Source: Notospermus geniculatus (Eukaryota > Nemertea > Pilidiophora > Heteronemertea > Lineidae). From it: a stretch of 64,000 nucleotides of DNA. The stretch's first letter is position 1; each line of letters opens with the position of its first letter. A program made the translations under genes and the position numbers. The notes beneath the pieces are model-generated. The model saw only the letters and a program-made list of their open reading frames with translations. It was not told the origin of the DNA and made no database searches. The stretch is taken from NCBI GenBank assembly GCA_002633025.1, contig NMRB01000224.1:93218-157217 (forward strand). Direction: 5' to 3'. This document shows positions 33,336 through 44,701 of the stretch, in pieces.

Positions 33336-33948
33336 GAAGAATAAGAAGAAGTATGATCAGAAAGTTCGAAGGGTAGATTTGAGTGTTGGAGACAGGGTGT
33401 TAGTGAAGAATGTTGGTCTGAAGGGTAGGAATAAACTGGCCAATTTATGGCGTGAAGATATTTATGTGGTGTGCAGTCGCGCAGATCAGGATTCCCCAGT
33501 CTATACTAGAGAAGATGGGAAAGGTGCAAGGAAAACCTTGCATCGTAACCTGCTTTTGCCATGTGGCACTCTAACTTTGCCAGACATACGTCAGGCAAAG
33601 TCTCGAAGAATGCCTACAGTCAGTCATGCTAGAAAACCTATCTCCGAGGACGAAGATTGTTTAGTTGACACGGGAGTCGGGCAGAGCCTTGATTCTGACT
33701 CTGAGACGACCATGTTGCAGGATAACCAGGTTGGACAAACGGTTTGTTCTGATTCAGATTCAGATTCTGATTATGACAATCTAGTTCCCCAACCTCTCAG
33801 ACAAAGGCCCCAACCGGTGCCAAGAGCAAGGGCACCATGCAGTACTACTCCCCCTCAGCCAATCAGGAGGTCGACTAGGAACAAGAAGCCCCCAGCGTAC
33901 GAAGTTCTTGGCGAGCCAACAGGCGTTACCCCTTTATCCAGATCATAA
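33336..33948 (+). pseudogene. Ty3/Gypsy retrotransposon: C-terminal end of integrase/pol
   Basis: In-frame from about 33336: KKKYDQKVRRVDLSVGDRVL, then KNVGLKGRNKLANLWREDIY and KTLHRNLLLPCG. This is the chromatin-facing C-terminal barrel of Gypsy integrases, followed by an acidic-Ser tail and QPIRRSTRNKKPPAYEV, the usual end of such pol proteins. RT, RNase H, protease and the integrase catalytic core are absent upstream, so it is a 5'-truncated remnant. Confidence 0.8.
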
Positions 33949-34512
33949 GTTGCTATCTCACAGTTGTTGGGTGCAGTGGCGGCGCTGGCAGATTCCCGGA
34001 TGGAACTCTAAAGCCTCGCTTATGTCGCCCTTACGTACAGTCAGAACTAGTTGGCAACTGATAATCGGCGCGTAGTTGGAACTAATCAAACTACATGTAC
34101 TAGGTGACATAAGCTCTCGGGCGTCAGCGAGTAACCAGAGTGATAGGAACGTGGGAAGGATGGTTTTTGGTTGGTTCCTGTGGGTGAAAAGTGGCAGAAG
34201 TACCACTGCCCACACCCGTCAGCTGATGACAGCTGTCTGGGGTGGGCAGTGGTATAAGTATTTAGGGATTTAAAATGGCCGTTTTGCCACGCCGCAGTTC
34301 AGTGTGCCACTTTTACTGCCATGGTAATATTTAATTCTTACCTAGGTAATAATTATTTACTACCATTGTAGAAAATATTTACTAGCATGGTAGAAAATAA
34401 TTACAGCATGGTGGATTTGTGGCAGGGACGGCTTGCGATAGATCGTCGCCGGTGAAGCGGGGAATCCACCTGTGGTTTGCTTTGCAACTGGGTTGCGTTG
34501 CACCTGTTGATA
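33949..34512 (+). mobile_element. probable 3' LTR/UTR of the Gypsy element
   Basis: Non-coding sequence that directly follows the pol stop and runs to the start of the duplicated block at 34513. GTGGTATAAGTATTTAG near 34250 resembles an LTR TATA region. LTR borders could not be fixed because the 5' LTR is not in the window. Confidence 0.4.
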
Positions 34513-35173
34513 AAAGTCTATTTGAATGAACCTATTGTTGTGTGATCATCCCAATGTTGAGAGTTTTGGAGAGGTTCACAAGGGTGTGGTAGATTTACGT
34601 CATAATGGATAGAGTTGGCCAATTTCAGTCAATTTCATAAGGAACACAAAGGAAAGATGTACATGTAATCGGTCCATATCGGCCACCAATCAGGTGATGG
34701 GGCGTACGTTTCTATCTATGGAATTGCTACTTATTCGTCGGTCTCAGTGTACCGCCGCGATTTCATGACCTTCCAGGACATCAGACTGTAAATTGCCTTA
34801 TCTCACATCACCTACCTCTCACAGTAAAGAATTGGTACGGTCAAAGATGTGAAACACGGATATTTCACGTTTAACATTAAATCCATCCTGTACTGTACCG
34901 TTAGTTCCACATTCATCCTCCGGTAACTTTATACATGTAAACATTAAAACGAATATCGTCAGTGGAATTTCTCTTATAAAATATGGACATTGTAATTTCT
35001 CATAAAACCGATCACTTTAAGTGTTACGTGCCTGTGCCTCGGCTCAAACCAACAATACCATGGGATACCCCCGGTTTGTCATAACCCTACCATATTGGGA
35101 TCTAATAACACCAAGGAATAGATAATAAGCTTAAGCCTCCGAAGCGTGAAGCATAGCCATATACATGTATATA

Positions 35174-35403
35174 CAGTAAGCTCGAGTTTAAACCACCGGT
35201 TCATTATGTCCATAAGTACACCCATAGTAGGGCCAGTTTCACCGTAGGCCTTAACCAGCTATTCATTCCGTCACGGGGTTGTGATTGGACAGGCGATTCC
35301 AGCCATTCAGCGTAATACTTGTTATGTTTTATTCACGCCCATTTCGGATTGTGGGTGTGCTTATGGACATAATGAACCGGTGGTTTAAACTCGAGTTTAC
35401 TTG
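35174..35403. mobile_element. MITE with TATA target duplication
   Basis: 230 bp with inverted ends of nearly 50 bp beginning CAGTAAGCTCGAGTTTAAAC / CAAGTAAACTCGAGTTTAAA (each read inward). The empty site in copy 1 is ACATG-TATATATA-AAATGG; here TATATA flanks both sides, a net gain of TATA. Confidence 0.9.
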
Positions 35404-35531
35404 TATATAAAATGGCGCATGTATGTATGTGTGTACGTACGTCTGGACATTACGGGGCATAAATTCGGTGATGATTGCATATTTTAATATTACTGTACAT
35501 GTAGGCCTATTTATTTCACCAATCTTTAATC

Positions 35532-35662
35532 ATGAAAGGAGTTAGCAAATTCCTATTAACACTTGTGACCAACCCGCTCGGCACATTGATGCTCACACTT
35601 TATACCGTGGTGACAGCCATCGTCAATGCACTTCGTGGTTGGTTCCTCTTCTGTTTACTGGG
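35532..35662 (+). CDS. possible first exon of a small membrane protein, not recognised
   Basis: ATG at 35532, 43 codons plus two bases, then a strong GTAAGG donor. The peptide MKGVSKFLLTLVTNPLGTLM followed by LTLYTVVTAIVNALRGWFLF is a plausible signal-anchor or membrane segment. A candidate second exon near 37192-37323, after CATGACCAG, would continue in phase, but copy 1 has CCAATGAC there and lacks the AG. No homology recognised. Confidence 0.3.
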
Positions 35663-36235
35663 GTAAGGAGGAATACGCGGGGGTTCAATACGAAACGAGA
35701 AAACAAAACTTGGCGATATCATATTCGACCCCCATATAATGCCAGCCATTCTGGGATTCTAGGAACTCTGACGGGAGTCCTGAGCACAAGAGCCCCACGT
35801 TACGACACACAAGGACCATCCTGAGGTAATCAGCGGTTGCAAGCAACTGCTTAGCGATCTGTTCAGAATAAAAATAAGTGGATAACTAAACAGGTTTTTC
35901 CACTACCAGTCGCTGTACGTTTGTGAGGTGTGGCATGACTCTCCGCAAAGTCTCGGTTCCACACACTACGATACAGAGTACTAATGACAACCTACTGGTC
36001 CATTTAGACGACCAGATGAGATGGCAATCGGCAATGTGCAATCAGTAATAGTTGTGCTATGATATAATGAACACTTTATGGGTCATGTAATGAGAAAACA
36101 ATGTGTATTTCGGCGTTCTTTTTCAGCCAGATTGCAATTAGCCAATGAAGCAATTATATGCCAAAGAATGGTAGGTTTGGTAAAAAAGTTTGTTATTTTG
36201 AATCATGTTCTACGTCCAGCCTGCGGTCCTTGACG

Positions 36236-36420
36236 GCCGTCAGAATTCCAGCCAGGATAATGCCAGTCAGATAATCCACCGACACGTCAGAATGCCAGCC
36301 AGGATAATGCCAGCCAGATAATCCACCGACACGTCAGAATGCCAGCTGGATAATGCCAGCCAGATAATCCACCGACACGTCAGAATGCCAGCCAGGATAA
36401 TGCCAGCTGGTGCCAGCAGT
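36236..36420. repeat. minisatellite, copy 2 allele
   Basis: Same AATGCCAGCCAGGATAATGC / CCACCGACACGTCAGAATGC units as at 20517, with a different unit number and an altered right end. Confidence 0.85.
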
Positions 36421-36485
36421 TAATCCAGAGTTGTTTTCAAAAGAAAGTTAAAGCATCCCCCACGCCACGTTACTGCAGCGTGTAA

Positions 36486-36628
36486 AGCTGCATTTAGCTG
36501 ACACGCGGAATGCGGTATAGGGCCGCGGAATCCCAGGCGGAAGCGAATTTTTGTATGCGAAATGCATTGAACTTTCCGCTTACCGCGTTCCGCAATAATC
36601 CGCATACCGCGTGCAGCTAAATCCAGCT
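36486..36628. mobile_element. MITE with TAA target duplication
   Basis: 143 bp, arms AGCTGCATTTAGCTG and CAGCTAAATCCAGCT with inner ACGCGGAATGCGG/CCGCATACCGCGT. TAA flanks both sides, while copy 1 has a single TAA in GTGTAACTTTGG. Confidence 0.9.
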
Positions 36629-37951
36629 TAACTTTGGATTTCTGAGAAATTTAGTTACAAGAGACTTATGACAGTTTTTCCGTGTTTGTACACACTGATG
36701 AGTGATTATGGCGATGTTTGAAACAAAATTCCGCCATTGTTTGCGTCTGTCAGGACACCCAGCACCAACGGTCCGTGACGATTGGTTTATTAGTTGGCCC
36801 ACTCGCAGAATTTCAGAATTTATTGCTCAACAAAAATACATTTGCAAAGAGTTAGAAACCACATACACACATGAAAGAATGCCAAGATGACTTGGCAACA
36901 TGGAATCGATGGAGGTACAGGAAGGTTGATAAAGGTCATAATAAAGACAGCGACTTTGGCAGGAACTTCGCAACTTTGAGCTGGAAAGGCGTTTTACATA
37001 TTTGTATAAATTAGGCTTCGTTTTGAAATATACAGGAATATGATTATTACGGAGAACTGAAAAGAAAGGACATACAAGTGGATGGTAAGAGTAGTAGTCT
37101 GTGTGGTAAACATGGCGGATATACGAACATCGATTCCAGCAGCGAAAAAAAAATGATTCTGAGGATTGTCTCACATCACACCAACATGACCAGTGACTAC
37201 TACTCACCCCGCCTTCTTGGAGCGTTTTGCGTACTTTGTCCCGCAGCAGAGGAAGGATTTTGCTCGGGAGCCCATGGCTATAGCGGTTTTACGTTCTCTA
37301 TAGCAAACACCACAGTATCCTAAGAGTACACGCTAATCCGAGTTCACTTTTGTTATAGGACAGGCTCTCAAACGAGGCATCATAAATAGTGAAATATGAA
37401 TTACACCATCAGTTTGATGACACACTGTCGAATGTCATGTCAGACGTGTATTTGGTCAACTCCTGATACGTGATGATCAAGGAAGTGGAATTCCCACTGC
37501 GCAAGAAGATACCTCGAGATAACGATGACACAATCAGCTCTCACAATATAACAAAACCGAAACTAGATGTCCTGTGTCAAGTGTTAGAATATAAAAATGA
37601 CATAATAAGCAAAGATATTAGAGCATCCATCCATCGCTTCCCATGATGTAGGCCCTGTCCTCAAAACATGAACTGTGATTGACATCCAGCGGCTACCACT
37701 CCCATGGTCAAACTCAATGATCCAACAATAGAAATGAACGGAACGTTGGAGAGACCCTCAAATTGTGGGTCAATGGTTTTAATACGACCAGTTTGTTGCA
37801 CACGTAGCTTTCCACTCCGTCGTTTGCTGCAACGCTTGTCTCCACAATGACTGCTTTAATGTCATTGACACCCTATAATTATCTAATAAAATCGTACTAC
37901 AGAATACAGAAGCAGGAATCGCCGGAGACCCACTTTCGGGAATTTCCAGCA

Positions 37952-38083
37952 TTAGAGAATTTTCGCAAAGCCCCCGAAACGCCAACGCGAACGCCAAACC
38001 CATTGTTCGATGCCGCGAAGAAGGTACCGAACAAAAGGACACGTTCGCGTTGGCGTTTCGGGGGCTTTGCGAAAACTCCCTAA
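37952..38083. mobile_element. MITE of the GAAAACTCCCTAA family
   Basis: Copy 2 counterpart of 22135-22269. Its right arm is the more intact one (TTGGCGTTTCGGGGGCTTTG). Confidence 0.8.
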
Positions 38084-38650
38084 TACATGTATGATTCCTC
38101 TGCCACTGAAATCTATTTGGTCAGTTTTGTGGATGAAATTCAGGAAACGTATCGTGCAACAAAAAGGAAATTCGCACAAAAATGCACTCCGATGTCACGA
38201 TGGCTCCGCGGGGATTCAACCAGTGTGCAATGTCTTCCTTCGAACAACAACGGAAACAGTGTGAGAGCACAAACATTATAGTATACATGTATGAAAGTGG
38301 CTAACATAAACGTTGCCGGCAGAAATTGATCCTGATATCCAGCAGAAGACTCAGTAGGTCACATGGATTTGGGCAGGCAGACAGATCACAAATCGTCCTG
38401 CCTCAAGCAAATATCCCCAGAGGAGGCCTGCAGACATCGGGTATCGGGAAAGGACGAATCAGCTCGGTGGATCCTAGACAACCAATTGGTCCGAAATGGT
38501 GTCTCATTTGGAGGGCGGGGGAAATTTATGGATATACAGTGTATGTACACGACTTGCATGCACATCTTGGCTTCCCTGTTTACTCAATCAAGCATTGAAT
38601 TGTCGGCCCCAGAACCTTCTGGGGCAGTTTCCGTAATCTTATATGATAAC

Positions 38651-38776
38651 AGGGAGTTTAAGAGATCACACGCTAACGATAACATTTTCGTTAACGATAT
38701 TTTTGTACATGAAATACATGCAAGAAATAGCGTTAACGTAAACGTTATCGTTAGCGTGTGATCTCTTAAACTCCCT
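38651..38776. mobile_element. MITE, AGGGAGTTTAAGAGATCACA termini
   Basis: 126 bp, nearly perfect hairpin: AGGGAGTTTAAGAGATCACA CGCTAACG... and its reverse complement. Absent from copy 1 (TTATATGATATTATTGTATT). A diverged, nested relative lies at 57864-58103. Confidence 0.85.
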
Positions 38777-38887
38777 AATATTGTATTTCGACGGAAAGCA
38801 TATACTTCTGAGATATTGCAACACAACTTGCCCACATATGTGAGTTGACGGCATTCTATCACGTCATTAAATGGTTATTTTTTAATC

Positions 38888-39885
38888 CAGGGTTTATGCA
38901 GCAATAAGTGGTTAGGATTTATGACCTTTTTAATGACTTTTAGTACCAGAAAAGGTTAAAATTTATGACCTCTTCGTAACACAAAAAAAAGGTAAAACTC
39001 ATCTAAGACCGATAGATACTGACCAGACAAGAAATACAGCGGCAAATTTAAACAACAATATTTGCAAACTATATTGTAAGTTACTACTATCTCACTCAGG
39101 CCTTTGTATTCCCTAATTCGGGCTATTTCTGTTTACGGTGGTATGGAGCCAAAGGCCCCATCAGAGCGCCGAAGGCGCAATGGGGGGGGAGCGCGAGGGG
39201 GGTGTCCCCCTCGTTAGAAAATTTTTTGAAAATAGAGGATAAAAGACGCCATTTCCAGGCATCTGAGATTCCTATTTAAATGTAAAACAAGACTCAAATT
39301 TAGGCGCCCTTAATTTGGGCTCCGACGTTGAACGTCGTTAATTTGGGGGAATATAAACGCCTGCTCACTGAACACTGAGGAACGAACTGTTGTTTCCAGT
39401 CCATTTCGGAATCATCACAAACACACCCCAACAGTTTGACTACATGTAGGCCTACACACTTTCTGCAAAGTTAAATTTTGAACTTCCTTCACTGAACAAG
39501 CTGAAGAACCAACACCAATTTCCATTAAATCTCAATCCAATCAACAGATCCCATGTCATTCTTTCCCATCATTACCCTTTTTATACATAATACAGAAGAC
39601 CTTCAGTCAGTGAATGATTTGAGTGAGACAGTGCCGAGCTAATTGCTGACACGGCTGGTGGTGTTGCAGAAGTCTTGAGGAAGTGTTAATTGGCCTTTCT
39701 AAATTAGTCCATTTACCCGTCGACAGCTTGGATGAATGAAAACAAAGAACTGTTTGCTCAAAATTTAAAGACTTATATGACCATTCAAACAGATTTGCTG
39801 AAATTCAATGACTTTTAATGGCCATAAAAGCATACTACCAAATTTATGACCTTTTATGACTTTTTATGACGCTGCATAAACCCTG
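38888..39885. mobile_element. 1-kb non-autonomous DNA transposon, TTAATC target duplication
   Basis: 998 bp with 15-bp inverted ends CAGGGTTTATGCAGC / GCTGCATAAACCCTG, flanked by TTAATC at 38882-38887 and 39886-39891. Copy 1 has one TTAATC at this place. Subterminal TTTATGACC-type motifs repeat at both ends. No transposase frame. Ends resemble hAT elements, but a six-base duplication is unusual for hAT. Confidence 0.9.
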
Positions 39886-41773
39886 TTAATCTACGTAATA
39901 TTTTCCAGGTTGTAGTATTTAAAAACTGTGGGTATTGTTGATATTGTCTAGAGATATCTCCCTACTGAGATAATCGGAGGGTTAGTTGCGCCACCGCCAC
40001 CTGGCTATTACGCTGAATTATATCACGAGGTGAATTATAGGCTATAGTATAAATTTGTCTTCTTACCTCTTCTTACGTTTCCAACAAGAAGGGTAACATT
40101 CCATTTTTTAGCCAATGTATATGACACGCAATAAGTCTCCAGTCTGCTTGAGGACAAAAACGACAAATGTGCGACTGGAATTTCAATGTGTATAACGAAG
40201 TGACATACAAACGCATACATGTATATAAGAGACATGGACATTTTAAAAGGCAAATACCAACAAAGAGAGCTTGAAAAGCCACAGAAAAACAGCAACAATT
40301 GCCCACTTCAAAGAGAGCTTGACAAAAGATGGCAGGCAGCAAGATTCTAGCAATACATGAGAAAATTCTCTTTCATTGGTGCTCAATCAAGCATAAATGG
40401 GTCCGCTAGGCATTGAATTAGGCCGTAGTGACTCCTATTGGTCAGATGACTGATAGATCCTACATGTATTTATGATTCTGATGACTTCCCCGCGCCGTGA
40501 TAACATACAAAAAACAATTCCTCCTAACACCATGAACATGCATTCGAATATGTACGTGACATGCAACATGTTAACGCCACCTTCTGACCAGTCAGCTTTA
40601 AGTAATGCTGTGCATTTGTTTTGCATCATCGTCCAGAGAAGGAAGATTATGTCATTGAGAAGAACGTGCTCCAAAGTTTGAAGGAATAAAAAATTATTTT
40701 GTAGGATGTAAAAGTGTATGCTTTCTTTCGCCATTCCTGCAGAACTACACGCATGACCATGCATCGGTCATCATATCACGAGAGCTGGGTAAGGCCTACT
40801 TCTTCGATGGGAAATCCCTTCGGTATATACCGACCCCATTCGCAGTATTCTTTTATCAGTCATGATTTGATGATGAGAAACGAAGACATACATGTAGGCC
40901 TACATGAAGGCTATCTAGAAAGTCGTATTGGTCAGGTCGTGAACCGTACACGGCCGCTTTGGTCACGACGTGCTTCTACTCATTAACGCCATAATTTCAT
41001 CGGTGATTACTCAAATCATCCCAGGGCGACAAATGTAATTAACTTGTTAACCTTTAAGTCGATTCTCACTATTGTACGAGAGGGATGGTGGAGCGAGTCG
41101 GCTGGAAATGATCGAGGCTGGTGACGACAAAGTTTCTAATGGGTCGCGAAAGCGCACTGTCTTTCATGCCTTCATGCCAGAAATGATGAACGCTGTTGTT
41201 CCATAATGTGCCGAGAGGTCGTGGGTTCGAATTGAACTGGTCTGCATGACTGCAGAGTAGGCCTGGTCAGCATTTTACGGGGAAACGAGGATGTATGGAA
41301 AATATGCCAATAGAGTCGATTAATCATTTCCGACTGTTAAAAGCCTGAAGTAATTGGGAATCAAAAAACTTAATTGGTGCAGTGTACGTACATAAGTACG
41401 TACAGCACATGTAGGCAAAGGCAGGTGATTTCTTGTTCATCGGCCTGTGTTTCACGCTGTATTAAACTAGAAGCATTAACTTGTCCCTGGTCGTTCCCAA
41501 AACAGGAGTAGCCTAAAGTTTGACTTTTTATGGGAATGCATTAGATAACGAGATGATTTGCCTCGAATACCGTAATTAACATTAATGATTGCCATCCTAT
41601 GATTCTGTTTGCTGATACAGGCAAATAGGTCCGACTAATATCGTTATATAGAATCAATCAATCTCTATTTTCGTGGTCGGTTATGTATAGTACATACCTT
41701 TTTACACTGTTGCAGATTTATTACCATGAGGCAAAACTACTCGGGGATTGAAGGGGGTCGGAAGACTTGGTTT

Positions 41774-42346
41774 NNNNNNNNNNNNNNNNNNNNNNNNNNN
41801 NNNNNNNNNNNNNNNNNNNNNNNNNNNNNNNNNNNNNNNNNNNNNNNNNNNNNNNNNNNNNNNNNNNNNNNNNNNNNNNNNNNNNNNNNNNNNNNNNNNN
41901 NNNNNNNNNNNNNNNNNNNNNNNNNNNNNNNNNNNNNNNNNNNNNNNNNNNNNNNNNNNNNNNNNNNNNNNNNNNNNNNNNNNNNNNNNNNNNNNNNNNN
42001 NNNNNNNNNNNNNNNNNNNNNNNNNNNNNNNNNNNNNNNNNNNNNNNNNNNNNNNNNNNNNNNNNNNNNNNNNNNNNNNNNNNNNNNNNNNNNNNNNNNN
42101 NNNNNNNNNNNNNNNNNNNNNNNNNNNNNNNNNNNNNNNNNNNNNNNNNNNNNNNNNNNNNNNNNNNNNNNNNNNNNNNNNNNNNNNNNNNNNNNNNNNN
42201 NNNNNNNNNNNNNNNNNNNNNNNNNNNNNNNNNNNNNNNNNNNNNNNNNNNNNNNNNNNNNNNNNNNNNNNNNNNNNNNNNNNNNNNNNNNNNNNNNNNN
42301 NNNNNNNNNNNNNNNNNNNNNNNNNNNNNNNNNNNNNNNNNNNNNN
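41774..42346. other. assembly gap (573 n)
   Basis: Copy 1 has about 1.2 kb here (25266-26490), including the hairpin at 25407-25523. Apparent frames across the gap are artefacts. Confidence 0.95.
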
Positions 42347-42765
42347 ACCGACGTGAATGACAAATTAACTCATGAGAGATCAAATGAAGGATTTAGGAAA
42401 ATGCGAAGCTTCCTCTAATTATATCAAATGTATGATACTGAATCAAGTCAACTAATGGACTGACCAAACAGCCGTTTGGCCACGACGCAGCTTCCCATTT
42501 CATGTTAATGACCCAACCTGCTAATTGAATGAACATTAATCATCTTGAATACTTTTTTTGTGATGAAGTACTTGGAGTGGTCCGCTATATCCGCAATCAC
42601 AGATGAAACGTAAGATATTGGCTGATTTTTTATATGAAGTCACAATCTATCGTCGATAACGTTCATCTCTCCACGTATCCCGAAAGAACGATTTCCATAC
42701 GAAGTTGGCCGTGGGCTACATGTGCTTTTCATGGGAATACTCTACATGTAATGGTGATTTCCTGG

Positions 42766-43067
42766 GTCCATATTCATAAACATACTTAAGTCAAAGTGTG
42801 ATACATGTACATGTACTTATCTTTTGCGTTGAACAAAGGATAAGTGTCACACTCAGACTAAAGGCCTCCTCCACTTGACAGTTTTTTTTCGCAGAAGTTG
42901 GCTCACAATGGGCAATTCACCATTGTTTGTTTCCCCACGGCTTACACTGAGCCAGACGCTGAGCCCAATGACACAAACAACTGCTCGCAGTTGAGTTGCC
43001 CATTGTGAGCCAACTTCTGCGAGAAAACTGTCAAGTGGAAGTAGTTTTATGAATATGGGCCCTGGTG
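42766..43067. mobile_element. nested hairpin MITEs, copy 2
   Basis: Counterpart of 26937-27221 with small indels; the inner arms AGAAGTTGGCTCACAATGGG and GCCCATTGTGAGCCAACTTC are more nearly perfect here. Confidence 0.8.
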
Positions 43068-44198
43068 AGGACAGAGTACAGTATCAGTTGCCAAACACAG
43101 ACTGAAATACGCCTCGCCATTTATAAGCTTTGTGCCAACAGATGCAAGAAGGTGCTATTTACTAGTACCTGAATTCGATGCGGTCTTGTCCGATTCGATT
43201 GAAATAGAAAATCCAAGCCAGTATCTCCCGAGAAACCCAGAGCAAAAATCCTTTTAATTCACCCTTTACTTGTATTAGTTACTACCAAAAATTCATAAGC
43301 TTATGAATTTTTGTTACTACACAGCTACATAAAGTCCATGCCGTCTCATTAGTTACAACAGTAACTGTGGAATTTCCTCTTCACTTCCATACAAATAGTC
43401 AACACAAGTGCCCACGGCATACCTCATTTCGATTTCATCGTTTTTACAAACGTATTTGCTGTACTTCCTGAGTTGGCCCACACGTACACAATGTTCTCAC
43501 GACTCCTAGGCCTAGATCGATGCAATTTAATTTGATTGTATCATTATATCGAGTACCGGTACCATATGATTTCCAATTTCAGAGAGTAGAACGATGACAA
43601 CGAAGGAAATATCTCCCTTCTTTGTCCTCAAGGACTGAAATTACAAGGATTTCAATATAAATTCCTGAAATCATCAAGTTTCAGGTTTGGGTTCAGCTGC
43701 TAGGCTTTGACTCCAAATGATATTGACCAATCGGAATATTACAGAGGTATTGGATTGTAGAGAAAGAATTTTCAAAATTAGTGTTAGTGCCTAGGACTGG
43801 AATCGCAACGCAGCGCTTTTCTCTGTACATCGTTCCCATGCATTGAACAATGAACTGAACACGGCTGATCAGCTACATTTCTGTAATAATCTTTCGGGGA
43901 AGTCATATGACAGAACTTCCACATGTATGAATGTGGGCGTGTGCAATGCCTTGCCATGCGTGCGAGAACGGTAGTTGTAAGGTCACAGGTGGTTTCGCAT
44001 TGCCGGGGTCCAGCTTCTCCTGGTCGAAGTCCGGATACTGACGCTTTCAGAGATGATAATGTTGGAGAAGCTTGATCCCAGTGGCACTAGCCCGGCATGC
44101 CCGGTCTCTGTGACCTTACACTGCGGTTTTGGTGTGATTCGCATCATATCAACAGGTTCCATAATCACAGACACGTATAGGTTGGGTAGGCCTAACAA

Positions 44199-44324
44199 TA
44201 CAGAGTTTTCGCGCAGCCCCCGAAACGCCAACGCGAACGTCTATCCTTTTGTTCGGTGCTCTCTTCGTGGCACCGAACAATGGGTTTGGCGTTGGCGTTT
44301 CGGGGACTTTGCGAAAACTCCCTA
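44199..44324. mobile_element. MITE of the GAAAACTCCCTAA family upstream of GPCR B
   Basis: Near-perfect hairpin (CAGCCCCCGAAACGCCAACG / GTTGGCGTTTCGGGGACTTT). Lies about 380 bp before the GPCR B start codon. Confidence 0.8.
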
Positions 44325-44701
44325 GCGTTTCTACTTCCATGGGCTTATGGTATGAGTGTACATTTGTGTATATTTGCTACTGCTCCACTTGGTTTCTCAT
44401 CACATGAAAATGATGCTTTTAGCTCTGTAGGCTACCATCTCAAATGTCCTTCAGTAATACAGAAATCACGATACGGCGCGGTAATCATCGTCTACAATTA
44501 TAAAGCATCGAATTACGTCATACATCTGATGACAAATTGGAGCAAAGTCCCGCTGTGGCTATTAAATGATCGCGTTACTCCCATTTCATCCCCGGCGATA
44601 ACTGCTTATAACTCCATCGCCAACAGCTATTTCACAGGAGTGGCATTTGCCGTTGACTCTTCAATGCGTTGAAAATCGGTGTTTGTGGTAAGCGCCTAAG
44701 G

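Noticed and set aside
41721-42418. Five long overlapping frames on both strands
   Set aside because: They consist almost wholly of unknown residues across the 573-n gap.
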